A stretch of DNA of 6,316 nt from Anaerolineae bacterium (lineage in GTDB: Bacteria > Chloroflexota > Anaerolineae > Aggregatilineales > Phototrophicaceae), in the NCBI GenBank assembly GCA_014379235.1, contig JACMMD010000642.1, forward strand, positions 1 through 6,316, read 5' to 3'. Under the pieces are notes generated by a model. It was given only the letters and a program-made list of their open reading frames with translations, was not told where the DNA came from and did not search any database. Within the stretch, counting starts at the first letter, position 1; every line of letters starts with the position of its first letter. Below are positions 4,704 to 6,316 of the stretch, in pieces. The position numbers and the translations under genes are program-made.

Positions 4704-6316
4704 GCAGCGGACGAGTGCTCGGAGACTCACGTTGTCCAGCCCGGTGAAACGTTGTTCCGTATCGCCACACGCTATGGCATCACAGGCGAGGCGCTGGCAC
4801 AAGCCAACGGCATCACCAATGCCAACCTGATTTACGCGGGACAAGAACTATGCATCCCCGCCGAAGGACAACAAGCCCCGACGCCTGCTGCAACAGCAGA
4901 GCCAACCGCCGCTCCAACCGCCGTACCGCCGCCCGCCAGCACAACGACTTACACCATTCAAATCGGTGATTCGCTGGCCAGCATCGCTATCCGCTATGGT
5001 GTCACAGTGACGGCATTGATGGAAGCAAATAATATCGCCAATCCCAACGTCATCTACTACGGGCAAACGCTAACCATTCCGGGTACGGATGGCAGCACAC
5101 CTGCTCCGGCTGAAACTCAGGCACCAGAGGCACCAGAGTCGCAAACGCTCGAAAATGCGGGCTTCGATTTCGGTATTCAGGTCTTCCTATCAGGCGCAAA
5201 TGACTCCGTATTGGTCGATCAGGCGCAGTCGCTTGGCATGAACTGGATCAAGTACGAAGTGAGCTGGCGCGATCTCGAAGTCGTCGAAGGCACGATTGAT
5301 TTCGCCCAGTTGGATAACGCGATTGCCCTGTTCGCAGATCGCGGCTTGAGTATCCTACTCACCGTCACCGATGCGCCGGATTGGGCGCGCACCAGCACCG
5401 AAGAAAGCGGCCCGCCGGATGAACTGGCCGATTACGCCACCTTCGTCGGCGCAGTGGCAGCCCGATATGCAGGGCGTGTCGCCGCTTACGAAGTCTGGGA
5501 TGAGCCGAACCTGCGCCGCGAATGGAACAGCACGGTTCACAACATCAGCGCCGCCAGCTACATCGAACTGCTGCGTTTGGCGCACGATGCCATCAAGGCC
5601 GCTGATCCCAACGCTGTTATCGTTAGCGCTGGTCTCGCGCCGACGGGCTTCAATGACGGCGTGAACGCCATCAGTGACCGCGTTTTCCTGAACGGTCTGT
5701 ATGCGGCGGGTCTCGCCAACTACAGCGATGCCGTTGGCGCGCACCCCGGTGGTTGGGCTAACCCGCCTGACACCCGCTGCTGCGAACAACCTGTCGGTGT
5801 AACAACGCACTACGAAGATCGCTCGTTCTACTTCCTCGAAAACCTGACCGATTATCGCGCTATTCAGGTCGATAACAACGACGCTGGCACGGCCATCTGG
5901 GTCACGAAGTTCGGTTGGGGCACCAGCGAGGATACCGCCGCGCCTTCGTCCATCAACGTTTTTGTGACTTATACCAGCCTCGGTGAACAGGCAATCTACG
6001 ACCCACGCGGCTTTGAGCTTGGGCGCGAAGGTGGCTACATCGGGCCGATGTTCCTCTATAATCTGAATGGTTGCGGCGTTCAGTTGGATGGCCCGGAAGG
6101 CTGCTACAGCAGCTTGCTCGCCACCGATGGCAGCCAGCGTCCGGTCTTTGCCGCCATACAAGCGCTGGATAAAACCGCGCCGACACCGACTCCCGAACCG
6201 ACTATTGAGCCGACCACCGCTCCGCAGGTAGTCGAACCAACGGTAGCTGCGCCAACCGCCACTGTCGAAGTGCCGACGCTGCCACCGCCGAACCCTGCGC
6301 CGGAACTGGTAGAGAC
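4704..6316 (+). CDS. Tandem LysM plus clan GH-A glycosidase-like body with altered active site (no clear start, 3' end outside window)
   Basis: Numbering counts from ATG 4533. LysM1 is at codons 66-109 (4728-4859: HVVQPGETLFRIATRYGIT ... GQELCIP) and LysM2 at 140-183 (4950-5081: YTIQIGDSLASIAIRYGVT ... GQTLTIP); both keep the usual LysM pattern that binds GlcNAc-containing glycans such as peptidoglycan. Pro/Thr/Ala linkers separate the domains. A TIM-barrel domain spans about 210-546: 'GMNWIKYEVSWRDLE' and 'GLSILLTVTDAPDWAR' are early strands, 'YEVWDEPNLRREWN' carries the expected acid/base Glu (E324, GAG 5502-5504), and 'AIWVTKFGWGTSED' is strand 7. Relatives of the GH5/GH39 type normally have WNEPN and WVTEFGW, so D323 and K459 replace a conserved Asn and the nucleophile Glu. 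Activity as a retaining glycosidase is therefore doubtful; substrate unknown. The tail from 548 (TPTPEPTIEPTTAPQ and on) is Pro/Thr-rich and continues past the edge. It is transcribed divergently from the DUF2207 operon. Confidence 0.75.

Larger units (their letters stand above)
4533..6316 (+). pseudogene. Secreted LysM-LysM-glycosidase gene interrupted by an in-frame TAA (3' end outside window)
   Basis: One frame runs from ATG 4533 to the window edge: 594 codons, open at the 3' end. Its only stop is TAA at 4701-4703 (codon 57). Frame is kept on both sides: signal peptide and acidic linker before, LysM domains and TIM barrel directly after. This pattern fits a single-base nonsense change, for example CAA or GAA to TAA, rather than two separate genes. 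Translation starting after the stop is not well supported: there is no ATG, GTG or TTG in frame before codon 74 (TTG 4752, inside LysM1, with no Shine-Dalgarno), and the first in-frame ATG is at 5019 inside LysM2. A product made from there would lack the signal peptide. Together with the substituted active-site residues this suggests a decaying gene. Sequencing error, strain variation or readthrough remain possible. TAA, TAG and TGA all end normal genes in this window, so a changed genetic code is unlikely. Confidence 0.65.

Noticed and set aside
4701..4760. Independent start of a second gene just after the TAA
   Set aside because: There is no in-frame ATG, GTG or TTG between the stop and LysM1, no Shine-Dalgarno sequence, and the downstream product would lack a signal peptide.
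5355..6161. 268-aa open frame on the minus strand opposite the glycosidase domain
   Set aside because: It is antisense to clear LysM-GH-A coding sequence, has no recognisable domain or ribosome binding site, and follows from the GC-rich codon pattern of the real gene.
4533..6316. Stop-codon reassignment (TAA read as an amino acid) to explain the interrupted LysM gene
   Set aside because: TAA ends the zinc-ribbon gene at 1714-1712, and TAG and TGA end the two other complete genes, with no domain continuing beyond them. One internal TAA beside altered catalytic residues fits mutation better.

Overview
The window looks like a piece of a bacterial chromosome or metagenomic contig from the Chloroflexota (Anaerolineae-like). 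The basis is inference: moderately GC-rich coding, a secreted protein with tandem LysM domains, a clan GH-A glycosidase fold and Pro/Thr-rich linkers, a DUF2207 / SPFH gene set, and short intergenic palindromes of the TGTAGGGGC type. No rRNA, tRNA, CRISPR array or transposase is visible.

Left part (1-4275, minus strand): four genes run in the same direction and probably form one operon, read from right to left. They are a 660-aa exported DUF2207 membrane protein (4275-2293), a 172-aa protein with two membrane spans, a winged helix and a zinc ribbon (2230-1712), a 181-aa charged helical protein of unknown family (1607-1062), and an SPFH-domain protein of the YdjI / 'virion core protein-like' type (983 to beyond the left edge). 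Each gene has a clear Shine-Dalgarno sequence. The three gaps (62, 104 and 78 bp) each hold a perfect palindrome. Two of these belong to one repeat family and differ only by compensating base changes. The gene content resembles the Bacillus ydjFGHI membrane-stress cluster, so a role in envelope maintenance is a reasonable inference but is not shown by the sequence.

Middle (4276-4532): a 257-bp divergent intergenic region. It holds an exact TGnTATAAT extended -10 box for the left operon, set inside an imperfect inverted repeat, and a weaker candidate promoter and a good ribosome binding site for the rightward gene.

Right part (4533-6316, plus strand): one long frame encoding a signal peptide, two LysM domains, a clan GH-A TIM-barrel domain and a Pro/Thr-rich tail that runs off the window. 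The frame is interrupted by an in-frame TAA (4701-4703) between the signal peptide and the first LysM. The glycosidase domain also carries Lys where the catalytic nucleophile Glu is expected (AAG 5907-5909) and Asp where the conserved Asn before the acid/base Glu is expected. The gene is therefore either an early pseudogene, a catalytically dead carbohydrate-binding derivative, or affected by sequence errors. This is the most interesting point in the window.
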